This document shows, one piece after another, positions 39,705-48,274 of a DNA stretch of 64,000 nt; position 1 is the stretch's first letter; each line of letters begins with the position of its first letter. Below the pieces are notes generated by a model that was not told the DNA's origin, did not search any database, and was given only the letters and a program-made list of their open reading frames with translations. The stretch comes from Stieleria sp. JC731. Its GTDB lineage: Bacteria > Planctomycetota > Planctomycetia > Pirellulales > Pirellulaceae. The position numbers and the translations under genes are program-made. The stretch lies in assembly GCF_020966635.1 (NCBI RefSeq), contig NZ_JAJKFQ010000001.1, positions 1,426,001 through 1,490,000 of the forward strand, read 5' to 3'.

Positions 39705-40391
39705 TTAATTCACCTTGTTCGTTTGACGAATCGAAATCAAACCGCCGTTCGGCCCAGGGACAGCACCCCGGATCAGCAGCAAATTGTCTTCGGGGACAAT
39801 CTTGACGAGTTCCAGATTTCGCGTCGTGACCTTCGTATTTCCATACTGACCGGCCATGCGACGTCCTTTGAAGACGCGGCTTGGCGATGCACTGCATCCG
39901 GTACCACCAGCGTGCCGGTGAACCTTCTTGACGCCGTGCGAAGCACGTTGACCGGAGAAGTTATGTCGTTTCATGACACCGGCGAAGCCGCGGCCTTTGC
40001 TGGTGCCTGTAATATCGACTCGGCTAACACCTTCGAAAACTTCGACGGTGACTTGGTTGCCGACAGAAAGATCAGATTCGCCACGGAACTCGCGAATGAA
40101 TCGCTGTGGCTCGCAGCCGGCCTTTTCGACAAGCTCAACACCAGCTTCTGCACGCTTCTTAGCGCGTTTGCTGTCAAGCTTAGCAACATGGCCTCGCTCT
40201 GATCGAGCGGCCAGGCGGCGCGGTTTGTCTTCGAAACCCAATTGAACTGCGGCGTATCCGTCTCGTTCGATTGAACGGATCTGGAGAACGTTGCAGGGAC
40301 CAGCTTGAACCACGGTTACAGGAACGACGCTGCCGTCTTCCTGATAAATCTGGGTCATGCCAATCTTGCGACCAAGTAGTGATGGTGACAT
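39705..40391 (-). CDS. rplC: 50S ribosomal protein L3
   Basis: The protein has 228 residues. LLGRKIGMTQIYQEDGSVVP at the N-terminus and KGRGFAGVMKRHNFSGQRASHG in the middle (with the His-Gly region near the peptidyl-transferase centre) identify L3. It is followed by rplD after 5 bp and preceded by an unusually long 279-bp spacer. Confidence 0.97.
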   Translation of the reverse strand: MSPSLLGRKIGMTQIYQEDGSVVPVTVVQAGPCNVLQIRSIERDGYAAVQLGFEDKPRRLAARSERGHVAKLDSKRAKKRAEAGVELVEKAGCEPQRFIREFRGESDLSVGNQVTVEVFEGVSRVDITGTSKGRGFAGVMKRHNFSGQRASHGVKKVHRHAGGTGCSASPSRVFKGRRMAGQYGNTKVTTRNLELVKIVPEDNLLLIRGAVPGPNGGLISIRQTNKVN

Positions 40392-40670
40392 AGCTCTCGC
40401 ACCACGGGTTTACCGTGGAGACTCACTGGCTCGTATCGGGGTTTCGAACTTTCCGGCCCGAACCTCAAGCTGCAATGCTGCCTCTTGCGTATCGGGCAGC
40501 GGGGTGCCTGGGTTATCGGCCCGGAATCCGTTCATATACGGAATTACCGGATGTGTGTTTACGTTTTGACGTTTCAGCGTGCGACGCAGATGCATCGATC
40601 GCTTGGGTGGCAACAGCCTTTCGGATTGCCTGCTTGCTTACTGCCGGCTAACTTAACTAGCCGCGTTAGC
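40392..40670. other. 279-bp spacer between rpsJ and rplC
   Basis: No gene fits here on either strand. A small hairpin (CCACGG 40402-40407 and CCGTGG 40413-40418, loop GTTTA) lies just upstream of the rplC start. The spacer is long for a ribosomal operon and could hold an internal promoter or an L4-type leader control element. Confidence 0.45.
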
Positions 40671-40997
40671 TTAGCGAGCCGAAGCTTTGATCTTGATGTC
40701 GACCCCGGCTGGCAGGCTCAACTTGTTCAATGCTTCGATCGTCTTCGCGGTGGCTTGGACGATATCGATCAGTCGCTTGTGAGTTCGGATCTCGTACTGT
40801 TGACGAGCTTTCTTGTTCACAAACGGGCTGGAAAGGACTGTGTATCGCTCAACGCGAGTTGGCAACGGGATAGGACCGTGCACTTCGCTGTGAGTCCGCT
40901 TGACGGTATCCACAATCTCCTGGGCACTTTGGTCCAACACGGAGTGGTCGTATGCTTCCATACGAATACGGATGACCTCGTTAGCTCCGGCTGACAC
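40671..40997 (-). CDS. rpsJ: 30S ribosomal protein S10
   Basis: The preferred start is GTG at 40997, giving 108 residues (normal about 103-105); GGA lies nine bases upstream. A longer open frame to 41150 would add 51 residues absent from the family. [33 protein letters not shown] and [13 protein letters not shown] are diagnostic. It is the first gene of the operon and also serves in Nus-type antitermination in other bacteria. tuf and fusA are not adjacent. Confidence 0.95.
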   Translation of the reverse strand: MSAGANEVIRIRMEAYDHSVLDQSAQEIVDTVKRTHSEVHGPIPLPTRVERYTVLSSPFVNKKARQQYEIRTHKRLIDIVQATAKTIEALNKLSLPAGVDIKIKASAR

Positions 40998-41374
40998 GTT
41001 AGTTATTCCAAAAAGAGTGGATAGAAACGAACAAAATCTTGCTTGCAAAAACGTTTGATCGCGGGTTGCGAATGCTTTTGCGGCGACCACCTGCTCGACC
41101 TCAGTCTTGCAGGGAGGCGAGAATGTAGATTTGGTCGTGCCAAGCGTCAACGGCTCTTCGCAAAATCCTCAAAAAAGTTTCTCTTTCAAACTGCCTGGTT
41201 TGGCATACCCGGCGTGAGGTTGACGGTTATACCGTAAAGAACGGCGTTCGGCGGGGTGTTTGCCCCAGATGTTCGGGCCCCCGTTGGATTGGTTTGGCGG
41301 GATTTTGCTACCAGTGGACAGTTGGATGGCTGGGGCGTGGATCAGGTTTGGCTTGGAGAGTTCGGAGGCGTCAG
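40998..41374. other. Divergent promoter region: rpsJ operon and small membrane protein
   Basis: This 377-bp region should contain the main promoter of the ribosomal operon on the minus strand. It includes the palindrome at 41223-41235 and a short GGGG/CCCC hairpin near 41253-41266. I cannot identify the -35/-10 elements with confidence. Confidence 0.4.
41223..41235. promoter_or_regulatory. Perfect 13-bp palindrome upstream of rpsJ
   Basis: ACGGT-TAT-ACCGT is a perfect inverted repeat with a 3-base centre. It lies 226 bp before the rpsJ start and 140 bp before the small plus-strand gene. On the minus strand it includes TATAAC, a possible -10 element. An operator role is inference. Confidence 0.3.
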
Positions 41375-41566
41375 ATGAATCAGGTTTTAGGGTTGTGGCG
41401 TGATACTTGGTGGGTGTGGGTTGTTTTTGTTGTGATCACCATTGTGCTCGCTGTGTTGGTCGGTCGGTTTTTCTACATGTTGTTGCTTTGCCTGCCGGTG
41501 CCGTACTTGTATTTCGCTTTTAATCGGTATGGGGCCGACGGGCGTGAGAAACCAGACTTGGGGTAG
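41375..41566 (+). CDS. Small membrane protein of unknown function
   Basis: ATG 41375 has a near-ideal ribosome site, GGAGG at 41364-41368, six bases upstream, and encodes 63 residues; the frame is open upstream but this start is far better. A Trp-rich N-terminus (LWRDTWWVWVVF) leads into one or two transmembrane segments (VVITIVLAVLVGRFFYML and LPVPYLYFAF), with a short charged tail. I do not recognise a family. It lies between the ribosomal operon promoter and tRNA-Gly, transcribed away from rpsJ. Confidence 0.65.
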   Translation: MNQVLGLWRDTWWVWVVFVVITIVLAVLVGRFFYMLLLCLPVPYLYFAFNRYGADGREKPDLG

Positions 41567-41764
41567 GTGTCTGGTTTTTAGGTTGGTCCGCTTCTGGGGT
41601 TGCTGTGCTCTTTGGCGGCACTGCCTTGTTCGGTCGCTTGCGTTGTTGTCACGCGCTTGTGGTTTCGTTCCGTGATGGCCGCGTGCGCGGTTGCCTTTGG
41701 TGTTCTTGCCGGTATCGCGTTGTGTGGCGATGGTCTCGTGTGGTGCGGTGCCGGTATGGAAACG

Positions 41765-41805
41765 AAAAAAGCCCGCTGGAGATTTCCAGCGGGCTTTTAA
41801 TTTTT
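41765..41805 (-). terminator. Terminator downstream of tRNA-Gly, probably bidirectional
   Basis: GCCCGCTGGA (41771-41780) and TCCAGCGGGC (41785-41794) form a perfect 10-bp stem with a GATT loop. Six T follow on the minus strand, for the tRNA transcript, and TTTTAATTTTT follows on the plus strand, so it could also end transcripts of the small membrane protein gene. Confidence 0.85.
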
Positions 41806-41811
41806 ATCGAG

Positions 41812-41884
41812 AGCGGCTGATGGGATTCGAACCCACGACAATCACGTTGGCAACGTGATGCTCTACCAACTGAGCTACAGCCGC
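41812..41884 (-). tRNA. tRNA-Gly (anticodon GCC)
   Basis: On the minus strand the 73 bases fold into a full cloverleaf: a 7-bp acceptor stem starting GCGGCTG, a D arm with AGTTGGTA in the loop, an anticodon stem TCACG/CGTGA with loop TTGCCAA (anticodon GCC, reading GGC/GGU), and a T arm with TTCGAAT in the loop. The 3' CCA is not encoded and must be added by nucleotidyltransferase. A terminator follows at once. Confidence 0.95.
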
Positions 41885-42477
41885 TTGCGTTTGGTTGAGG
41901 GGCTAGAGGTTAGCAGCAGTTAATCGATCGGCAAGCCCTCCTGTGAACTTGATGCAAAATTCTTTCCGTTGACTCAAGTTCAGCCTCTCTGGTTGGTGGG
42001 AAGCGTGCATATTTAGAGGGGATCGTATGGATGCCGCATTCAATTTTGCCGATAGCAGTAGGCCTGGAACCAACCGAAATCTGTGGGCTTTGCGTTCGCT
42101 TGCGATGGTTCAAGGCGGCATGGCGGATAGCTTGCTGACGCATCGTTTTTCGGTGTTTTCCCCATTGATTCGGGCATGCACTGACCGAGTTTGCTTCCGT
42201 GCTGTCAGTCCGGTAGGCGTTGCGCGGCAACGGGTAAAAGTGTTCGTCCAGAAATTTTGCCGCTTCGTCAGAAAACGCTGATCGCTTATCTGCCGCAAAA
42301 TACGCAGACATTGACTTGCCGATTTTTACTGATTCGCGATAGATTACGGGCTTCTAAAGCGAAAACACATATTCGCGGAGAAGGTTGGCTCGGTGCGTGA
42401 TTGGCATCGTGTTTGCCCCGCGACGTTTATAGGTTTCAAATCACTTTCCCCATTTTCCCGCGAAGGTTTGCCACAGG
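41885..42477. other. Intergenic region between tRNA-Gly and tig
   Basis: These 593 bp contain no convincing gene. A 133-residue minus-strand open frame (41910-42311) has no recognisable features and no good ribosome site. The tRNA and tig promoters must lie here, but I cannot place them. Confidence 0.4.
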
Positions 42478-43962
42478 ATGTCCACGTCCATCGATACACC
42501 CGAAACGGCCGAAAGCCCCAAGCTGCAACTGGATGTCCAGGTCAATACGACTCAGGCTTGCGTGCGCGAAGTTGTCGTGACGATTCCATCGGCTGAGGTT
42601 CAGCGTTACCTCAAAGAAGCATACGACGAGTTGGTACCCGAGGCTCAGGTTCCCGGTTTCCGTAGCGGTCGTGCACCACGCCGTCTGGTTGAAAAACAAT
42701 TCAAAGATCGCGTTGTCGAGCAAGTCAAAGGCAAGTTGTTGATGGATAGCCTGACTCAGGTGACTGAGTCGGAAGACTTCTCTGCGATTAGCGAGCCCGA
42801 TTTCGACTACAACTCGATTCCTGATCCCAGCGAAGGCGACTTTACTTATCAGTTCACCATCGAAGTGCGTCCGGACTTCGAAACACCTGAATGGAAAGGT
42901 TTGGAACTGACCAAGCCAGCTGTCAACATCGACGACGAAGCGATCACCGATTCGTTGGATCGTGTGTTGCGAGATCGCGCTTCTTGGGAAGCGACTGAAG
43001 AGGCGGCGGAACTTGGTGACCGTTTGTTGGTCAACATCAACTTCACCGAAGACGGAAAGTCGATTTCGAAGCTTGAGGAAGAAGTCGTCACTCTGTCCGA
43101 AAAGCTTTCCTTTAGCGATGGCTTGTGCAGCGAATTCGGCAAAGACGTTGCAGGCAAGAAAGAAGGCGACAAGGTAACCACGAAGGTTGAATTGTCCGGC
43201 GAAGCGGCTGGCGAAACCGAACGCAACATTGTTGCCGAAGTGACGGTTGTCGAAGTTCAGAAGTTGGAAAGCATTGAACTGACACCAGCGTTGCTGGAAG
43301 AGTTGGGCGATTTCGAATCCGAAGAAGAACTGCGTGGTTTCATCAAGGAATCACTCGAGCGTCAAAGCGAGTATCGCGTCAAGCAACACATCCGTCGTGA
43401 AGTAACTAACCTGCTAAGCGATGCGGTTCAGTTCGAGCTCCCGGAAGATCTCGTTCGTCGTCAAACCTATCGCGAAATGCAGCGCCGTATCATGGAATTG
43501 CAGCGTAGCGGTTTTGACGAAACGCAAATTCGTGGTATTGCAAACGCGCTTCAGCAGAATGCACGTTCGACCACTGAAGCCGCTTTGCGTGAGCACTTCG
43601 TGTTGGAGCAAATTGCTGAAGAGCAAGAGATCGATGCAACTCCAGAGGACTTTGATGTCGAGATCAACTTGATCAGTCAGCAATCTGGCAGCAGCCCACG
43701 TAAGACCCGTAGTCGTCTTGAAAAGACTGGCCAGATGGACGCTTTGCGTAACCAAATCGTCGAGAGCAAGGTGATTGACCTGATCGTCGAAAATGCAAAA
43801 GTGACCGAGAAGGACATGTCCGACGAGATGGACGATTCGACCAACGAGACTTATCCGGTTGACTTCAGCGTCTTGGGAACTCGCAACGATGGTGCGATTC
43901 CAGAAGCGAAGTACGAAGATAACTCGACCCCAGAATCGAACTCTGACAAAGATAAAGAGTAA
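42478..43962 (+). CDS. tig: Trigger factor (ribosome-associated chaperone and prolyl isomerase)
   Basis: This 494-residue protein is longer than the 432 of E. coli. The N-terminal ribosome-binding domain has the signature PGFRSGRAPRRLVEKQF (about 58-74). A central FKBP-like region (about 170-270) and a helical C-terminal chaperone domain follow, and the last 60 residues are acidic (DEMDDSTNE ... NSDKDKE). It binds L23/L29 at the tunnel exit and shields nascent chains. It is followed after 17 bp by the FHA-GAF-SpoIIE gene; clpP/clpX, its usual partners, are not present. Confidence 0.95.
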   Translation: MSTSIDTPETAESPKLQLDVQVNTTQACVREVVVTIPSAEVQRYLKEAYDELVPEAQVPGFRSGRAPRRLVEKQFKDRVVEQVKGKLLMDSLTQVTESEDFSAISEPDFDYNSIPDPSEGDFTYQFTIEVRPDFETPEWKGLELTKPAVNIDDEAITDSLDRVLRDRASWEATEEAAELGDRLLVNINFTEDGKSISKLEEEVVTLSEKLSFSDGLCSEFGKDVAGKKEGDKVTTKVELSGEAAGETERNIVAEVTVVEVQKLESIELTPALLEELGDFESEEELRGFIKESLERQSEYRVKQHIRREVTNLLSDAVQFELPEDLVRRQTYREMQRRIMELQRSGFDETQIRGIANALQQNARSTTEAALREHFVLEQIAEEQEIDATPEDFDVEINLISQQSGSSPRKTRSRLEKTGQMDALRNQIVESKVIDLIVENAKVTEKDMSDEMDDSTNETYPVDFSVLGTRNDGAIPEAKYEDNSTPESNSDKDKE

Positions 43963-43979
43963 GGGGATCTGTTGAATCG

Positions 43980-45788
43980 ATGGCGTTCTTATCAACAAGC
44001 CCAGGTAAAAACGCCCTCGGGGGCGCCGACGTTGCTGCGGCAACAATTGCTGGTGGCCCCGAACGATTTAAACTGCACCAAGGCGAGACTTCGATTGGTC
44101 GTCATCCTGATTGCCATATCGTGGTCGACGCCGGGCCGGTAAGCCGGTTTCATGCTAAAGTAATCGGTGAAGGAAAACGCTTCACCGTGCATGACCTTGG
44201 TAGCCGCAATGGGACTTATCTAAACGGGCAGCGACTCAGCGCTGCCCAGGTTCTTCGCGAAGGCGACCGAATTCGTATCAGTGAGATCGAGTTCGTCTTT
44301 CATGCAGACGAAGTACCTCAATTCGCTTCGTCGCTATCGTCGGAGGTCTCATTCTCCGGTTCAAACTTCGGCATCGTGATGACGGATGATGAGCCAGAGT
44401 CATCTCGCTCGATCGCCCCTCGCGTCAAATACGAAAAGTCCGATGACGGGCTGAAGATGCAGGCGACTGCAGAAGCCAAGTTAGAAGCGTTGCTAAAGAT
44501 CAATCGCAATCTTGGCAGTGCGCTTTCGGTGGATGAGGTCCTGCCGAAAATCTTAGATAGCTTGTTCGCGATTTTTCCGTCGGCCGATCGTGGCTTTGTT
44601 GTCTTGCAAACCGATGACGATCAGCTGCAGACACGTTGGGTAAAAACGCGGCAACAGGTTGACGAAACTCAGACGGTGCGGATCAGTCGGACAATCATTC
44701 GGCGTGTTATCTCGACCGGCGAATCGATCCTTTCGTTTGATGCGACCGAAGACAGTCGATTCGATAGCAGTGAGTCCATCGCGGACTTTTCCATCAAGAG
44801 TATGATCTGTGCCCCGCTGGGCGATGCCGATGGGAAAAAGTTTGGTGCCATTCAGATCGATTCGACGCAGGGACGTGGCCAGTTTGCAGAAGACGACATC
44901 GATCTGTTAAGTGGTGTTGCTGCGCAAGCGGGCATCTTGATTACGAACGCTCAGATGCACGAGCAAGCGCTCAAACAGCAAGAAGTCGAGCAGGACTTGC
45001 GTTTGGCTACGGATGTTCAGAAAGCTTTCTTGCCGCAATCGTCACCGGAGACAAGCGGTTGGGAGTTTGACAGTTTCTATCGCGCGGCGAATCACATCGG
45101 TGGCGATTATTACGACTACATCCAACTGCCCGATGGACGTGTCGCAGTGGTCGTTGCGGATGTTGTCGGGCATGGTGTGGCGGCAGCGATGTTCATGGCA
45201 AAGCTATCCGCCGAAACGCGTTTTTGTCTCGCCAGTGAATCCGACGTGGCGCATGCGATCGAATGCCTGAACGATCGTATGAGTGCTTTGGAAGTGGAGC
45301 GATTTGTCACGTTCTTGATGGTGGTTGTTGATCCGAATCAAGAAGCGGTCACGATCGTCAATGCGGGACACATGCCGCCAATCGTTCGCCGAAACGGTAA
45401 CGGAGAGATTCTCGAGCCGGGTGCGGATCAATCCGGTTTGCCGATCGCGATCATGTCAGGAATGGAATACGAAGCGGTTTCGTTGCCGGTCAAGCCAGGT
45501 GATTTCTTGCTGCTTTACACCGATGGAATCAACGAGGCGATGGATTTCAAGGATGAAGAATTCGGAATCGATACGATTCGCGAATTAGTTTCCAAAACGG
45601 ATGAAGTGACTTCAATCAAAGATCGCATCGTCGGTTCTGTTCTCCAGCATATCGGTGATGCACCGCCGTTTGATGATATGTGCTTGGTGGCGATTCGGCG
45701 TACGGGTGAACCAGGTGCGAAAGTGAACGACGGTCCTGTCGTCTCTGAGACGCTAGGCGAAGATGACATTCGGTCGTTGAAGTCATGA
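43980..45788 (+). CDS. FHA-GAF-SpoIIE serine phosphatase (PP2C/RsbU type)
   Basis: The protein has 602 residues. The FHA domain (about 30-110) has the phosphothreonine-binding residues GRHP, SRFHA and GSRNGTYLNG. The GAF domain (about 165-310) has SMICAPLGDADGKKFGAIQ. The PP2C-type SpoIIE domain (about 345-580) begins ATDVQKAFLPQ and has the metal-site motifs GGDYYDY, VVADVVGHGVAAA, YTDGINEAMD and PPFDDMCLV. It should dephosphorylate Ser/Thr-phosphorylated proteins, possibly an anti-sigma antagonist, after sensing a ligand through GAF and phosphoproteins through FHA. It is translationally coupled (ATGA) to acylphosphatase. Confidence 0.94.
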   Translation: MAFLSTSPGKNALGGADVAAATIAGGPERFKLHQGETSIGRHPDCHIVVDAGPVSRFHAKVIGEGKRFTVHDLGSRNGTYLNGQRLSAAQVLREGDRIRISEIEFVFHADEVPQFASSLSSEVSFSGSNFGIVMTDDEPESSRSIAPRVKYEKSDDGLKMQATAEAKLEALLKINRNLGSALSVDEVLPKILDSLFAIFPSADRGFVVLQTDDDQLQTRWVKTRQQVDETQTVRISRTIIRRVISTGESILSFDATEDSRFDSSESIADFSIKSMICAPLGDADGKKFGAIQIDSTQGRGQFAEDDIDLLSGVAAQAGILITNAQMHEQALKQQEVEQDLRLATDVQKAFLPQSSPETSGWEFDSFYRAANHIGGDYYDYIQLPDGRVAVVVADVVGHGVAAAMFMAKLSAETRFCLASESDVAHAIECLNDRMSALEVERFVTFLMVVVDPNQEAVTIVNAGHMPPIVRRNGNGEILEPGADQSGLPIAIMSGMEYEAVSLPVKPGDFLLLYTDGINEAMDFKDEEFGIDTIRELVSKTDEVTSIKDRIVGSVLQHIGDAPPFDDMCLVAIRRTGEPGAKVNDGPVVSETLGEDDIRSLKS

Positions 45789-46054
45789 ATAAACGCGTCG
45801 TTGTCCGATACCATGGTCGCGTTCAGGGCGTCGGCTTTCGTGCGACGGCGCTTCACCATGGGCGAGGTTTGGACGTCCACGGATTCGTTCGCAACGAGTT
45901 CGACGGAAGTGTGTTGATGGACGTCGAAGGCCCGAAAACACATCTGGATGAACTGCTTCAGCGAATCGAATCTCGCCCTGCAGGTTCGATCGATCACAGT
46001 GACGTTTCTTGGGAAAAGCCTCTCGGCCGAAGCAGCGGCTTTTCAATTGCGTAG
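45785..46054 (+). CDS. acyP: Acylphosphatase
   Basis: The protein has 89 residues, the normal size. The phosphate loop is GRVQGVGFR with catalytic Arg19, and HGFVRNEFDGSV carries catalytic Asn37. It hydrolyses acyl phosphates such as acetyl phosphate or carbamoyl phosphate. Its ATG overlaps the stop of the FHA-GAF-SpoIIE gene by 4 bp, so the two are translated together. Confidence 0.94.
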   Translation: MNKRVVVRYHGRVQGVGFRATALHHGRGLDVHGFVRNEFDGSVLMDVEGPKTHLDELLQRIESRPAGSIDHSDVSWEKPLGRSSGFSIA

Positions 46055-46453
46055 GCGGTCGGTGTGTCGACGTCTTTGTGGGTCGAGGCGAAGGCTTTCC
46101 CATGTGCGCTGGGCGCTGATTGCCTTGGTGTGGTTAGCTCACGCTGGATTTGTGTTCTTTCACCGCTGGTGTTTCGCTTAGAGATTAAAGCGGTATTGCG
46201 GGTGGTGGTTGGGTGCTAGTCCTGTCGACGCCACAGAGTGTCTTTATCAGGCGTCGATCCGATTCAGCCATAGCACATCGCGATGGTGAAGTCGTTTAAA
46301 GACGTTAAAACAATGCCCCGATCGCATCGAAAACTTGCGACTTGGCTGTCCGAGGGTTCCAATCCTTGCTTCTCGTTGTCGATTGGAAGCATAATGGTAG
46401 CTCACGCTCGCCCTACCCTCCCCCGCCCTGCCCTACCCCGTTGAGGTCACGCC
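46055..46453. other. Intergenic region after acylphosphatase
   Basis: These 399 bp show no gene on either strand with recognisable features. A C-rich run (around 46409-46440) lies just before the next gene, whose ATG has GAGG nine bases upstream. No clear terminator is visible after acyP. Confidence 0.4.
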
Positions 46454-47362
46454 ATGCAACGTCGTCAAGTTTTGCAAACTCTTGGAGCTGTCGGATCGTT
46501 GTCGATACTTGGGGGCCAATGTGGGCGTGTCTTTGCAGCAGCAGAAGCGACACCCTGGATTCGCAAAACGTTGAAGATCGGGATGATCGGCGTGAAAGGT
46601 TCGCTTGAGGAGAAGTTTGCTGCGGCCAAAGCGGCTGGCTTTCACGGTGTTGAAGTAGCGGTCCCAGGGATCAGTGTTGAGGAAATCAATCATGCCGCCA
46701 AGTCTGCAGGGATCGTGATCGATGGTAGCGTCGGGAGTCAGCACTGGAGTGTGCGTCACAGCGATCCGGATCCTGCAGTGCGTTCCAAAGCATTGCAGCA
46801 GCTGAAGCAATCGATTGAGGAAACGTCTGCGGTGGGTGGTGATAGCTGTCTCGTGGTCGTGGGGCACGGCAATGATGGAACACAGGACGAGGTCTGGAAG
46901 CGATCATCCGACAATATGCACGCTGCTATCGAGACCGCTGAAAAGTACAACGTGAACTTGCTGATCGAAAACGTTTGGAACAAGTTCTTGTACGACCACG
47001 ATGGCGACGCTGAGCAGTCTGTCAAACCGTTGGCAAACTATGTCGATTCATTTAAGTCCGATCGAGTTGGTTTGCAGTTCGACCTCGGCAATCATTGGAA
47101 ATACGGCGACATCGCGACTTGGGTCCGCGAGCTGGGGCCGCGGATTATGAAGCTGGATATCAAGGGCTTCTCTCGTGAGAAGAACCAGTTTACGAAAATC
47201 GGTGAAGGTGACGTCGATTGGCCCGGTATCGAGGCAGCGCTACGTGAGATAAAGTTTCAGGGATGGTGTGCGGCCGAAGTCGGGGGCGGTGGGCCGGATC
47301 GCTTGAAAGAAATCGCCGACAATATGGAAGCCGCACTGCATTGCAATCAGAACAAGGTTTAA
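46454..47362 (+). CDS. Exported sugar phosphate isomerase/epimerase family protein (TIM barrel)
   Basis: This 302-residue protein has a Tat-like leader (QRRQVLQTLGAVGSLSIL, cleavage near residue 30). The mature part is an AP-endonuclease-2/xylose-isomerase-like TIM barrel: AKAAGFHGVEVAVPG, then LLIENVWN, VGLQFDLGNHW with metal-ligand type residues, MKLDIKGFSRE, and EGDVDWPGIEAALREI. The family acts on sugars or cyclitols with a divalent metal; the substrate is not known. The TAA stop overlaps the rsmH ATG by one base, so the two may be coupled although functionally unrelated. Confidence 0.88.
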   Translation: MQRRQVLQTLGAVGSLSILGGQCGRVFAAAEATPWIRKTLKIGMIGVKGSLEEKFAAAKAAGFHGVEVAVPGISVEEINHAAKSAGIVIDGSVGSQHWSVRHSDPDPAVRSKALQQLKQSIEETSAVGGDSCLVVVGHGNDGTQDEVWKRSSDNMHAAIETAEKYNVNLLIENVWNKFLYDHDGDAEQSVKPLANYVDSFKSDRVGLQFDLGNHWKYGDIATWVRELGPRIMKLDIKGFSREKNQFTKIGEGDVDWPGIEAALREIKFQGWCAAEVGGGGPDRLKEIADNMEAALHCNQNKV

Positions 47363-48255
47363 TGGACGACGCGGATTATTCGTCAGGTTCTTGCCACGTT
47401 TCCGTGATGCCTGACGAAATCGTCGAATGGGTCGCTGGATGCAATCCTAAAGTGGTGATCGATGGGACGTTCGGTGGTGGCGGTCATAGCCGCCGAATGA
47501 TCGACGCGATTGACTCGGTTGAACTTGTCATTGGGCTCGATCGAGACCCAGCGGTTCTAAAGCGTGTCGAGCAGGAAAGTGTTGATCGATTGAGCGTTTT
47601 CTTGGCGAGTTACGAACAGGCAGCTAAGGCGCTGGAGGTCTGTGAAGTTGATCGCTGTGACGCAATGGTTCTGGACTTAGGTTTGTCGAGCGATCAGTTG
47701 GCCGACCGTGAACGCGGATTTAGTTTCCAGTTCGATGGTCCACTCGATTTAAGGTTTGATCCTGAGAACGGGATTCCGGCTAGCGAATGGCTCGCTCGCC
47801 AAAGCGAAAAAGAGATTGCGGATGCGATCTATCAATTCGGTGAAGAGCGATTCAGTCGACGGATCGCGCGAGAGATCGTTGCCGCGGCAAAGCGGCGCGA
47901 GCATGTGCGTACGGTTCAGCAGCTTGCAGATATCTGTCGACGATGTGTCCCGCGATCGAAGAACCATGATATTCATCCGGCAACGCGAACCTTCCAGGCG
48001 CTGCGGATTGTGGTGAATGATGAGCTAGGAATCCTGACACGGACTCTTAGTGCGGCCCCCGATTGGCTTAGCCAAGGCGGTCGCATGGTGGTGATCAGTT
48101 TCCACTCGCTGGAAGATCGCATCGTCAAGCAAGCCTTTCGAGATGACGATCGTTGGAACGTGTTGACAAAGAAACCGCTACGACCAACCGATGCTGAGAC
48201 CGCAGCCAATCCCAGGGCCCGCAGTGCAAAACTACGCATCGCTGAACGGTGTTAA
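47362..48255 (+). CDS. rsmH: 16S rRNA (cytosine-1402-N4)-methyltransferase RsmH
   Basis: Start at ATG 47362, sharing a base with the preceding TAA, gives 297 residues; the open frame reaches 47263 but would run deep into the previous gene. SAM-binding motif VVIDGTFGGGGHSRRMI, then MVLDLGLSSDQLADRERGFSF, and ATRTFQALRIVVNDEL and VVISFHSLEDRIVKQAF are diagnostic. It methylates C1402 of 16S rRNA. In most bacteria it heads the dcw cell-division cluster after mraZ; here no ftsL, mraY or mur gene follows, in line with the dispersed dcw genes of planctomycetes. Confidence 0.95.
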   Translation: MDDADYSSGSCHVSVMPDEIVEWVAGCNPKVVIDGTFGGGGHSRRMIDAIDSVELVIGLDRDPAVLKRVEQESVDRLSVFLASYEQAAKALEVCEVDRCDAMVLDLGLSSDQLADRERGFSFQFDGPLDLRFDPENGIPASEWLARQSEKEIADAIYQFGEERFSRRIAREIVAAAKRREHVRTVQQLADICRRCVPRSKNHDIHPATRTFQALRIVVNDELGILTRTLSAAPDWLSQGGRMVVISFHSLEDRIVKQAFRDDDRWNVLTKKPLRPTDAETAANPRARSAKLRIAERC

Positions 48256-48274
48256 TCGCGTCTGATTCTGGTGA

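Noticed and set aside
41910-42311. 133-residue minus-strand open frame upstream of tig
   Set aside because: No domain, no ribosome site and unusual composition (many Arg/Ser/Thr); it is more likely non-coding.
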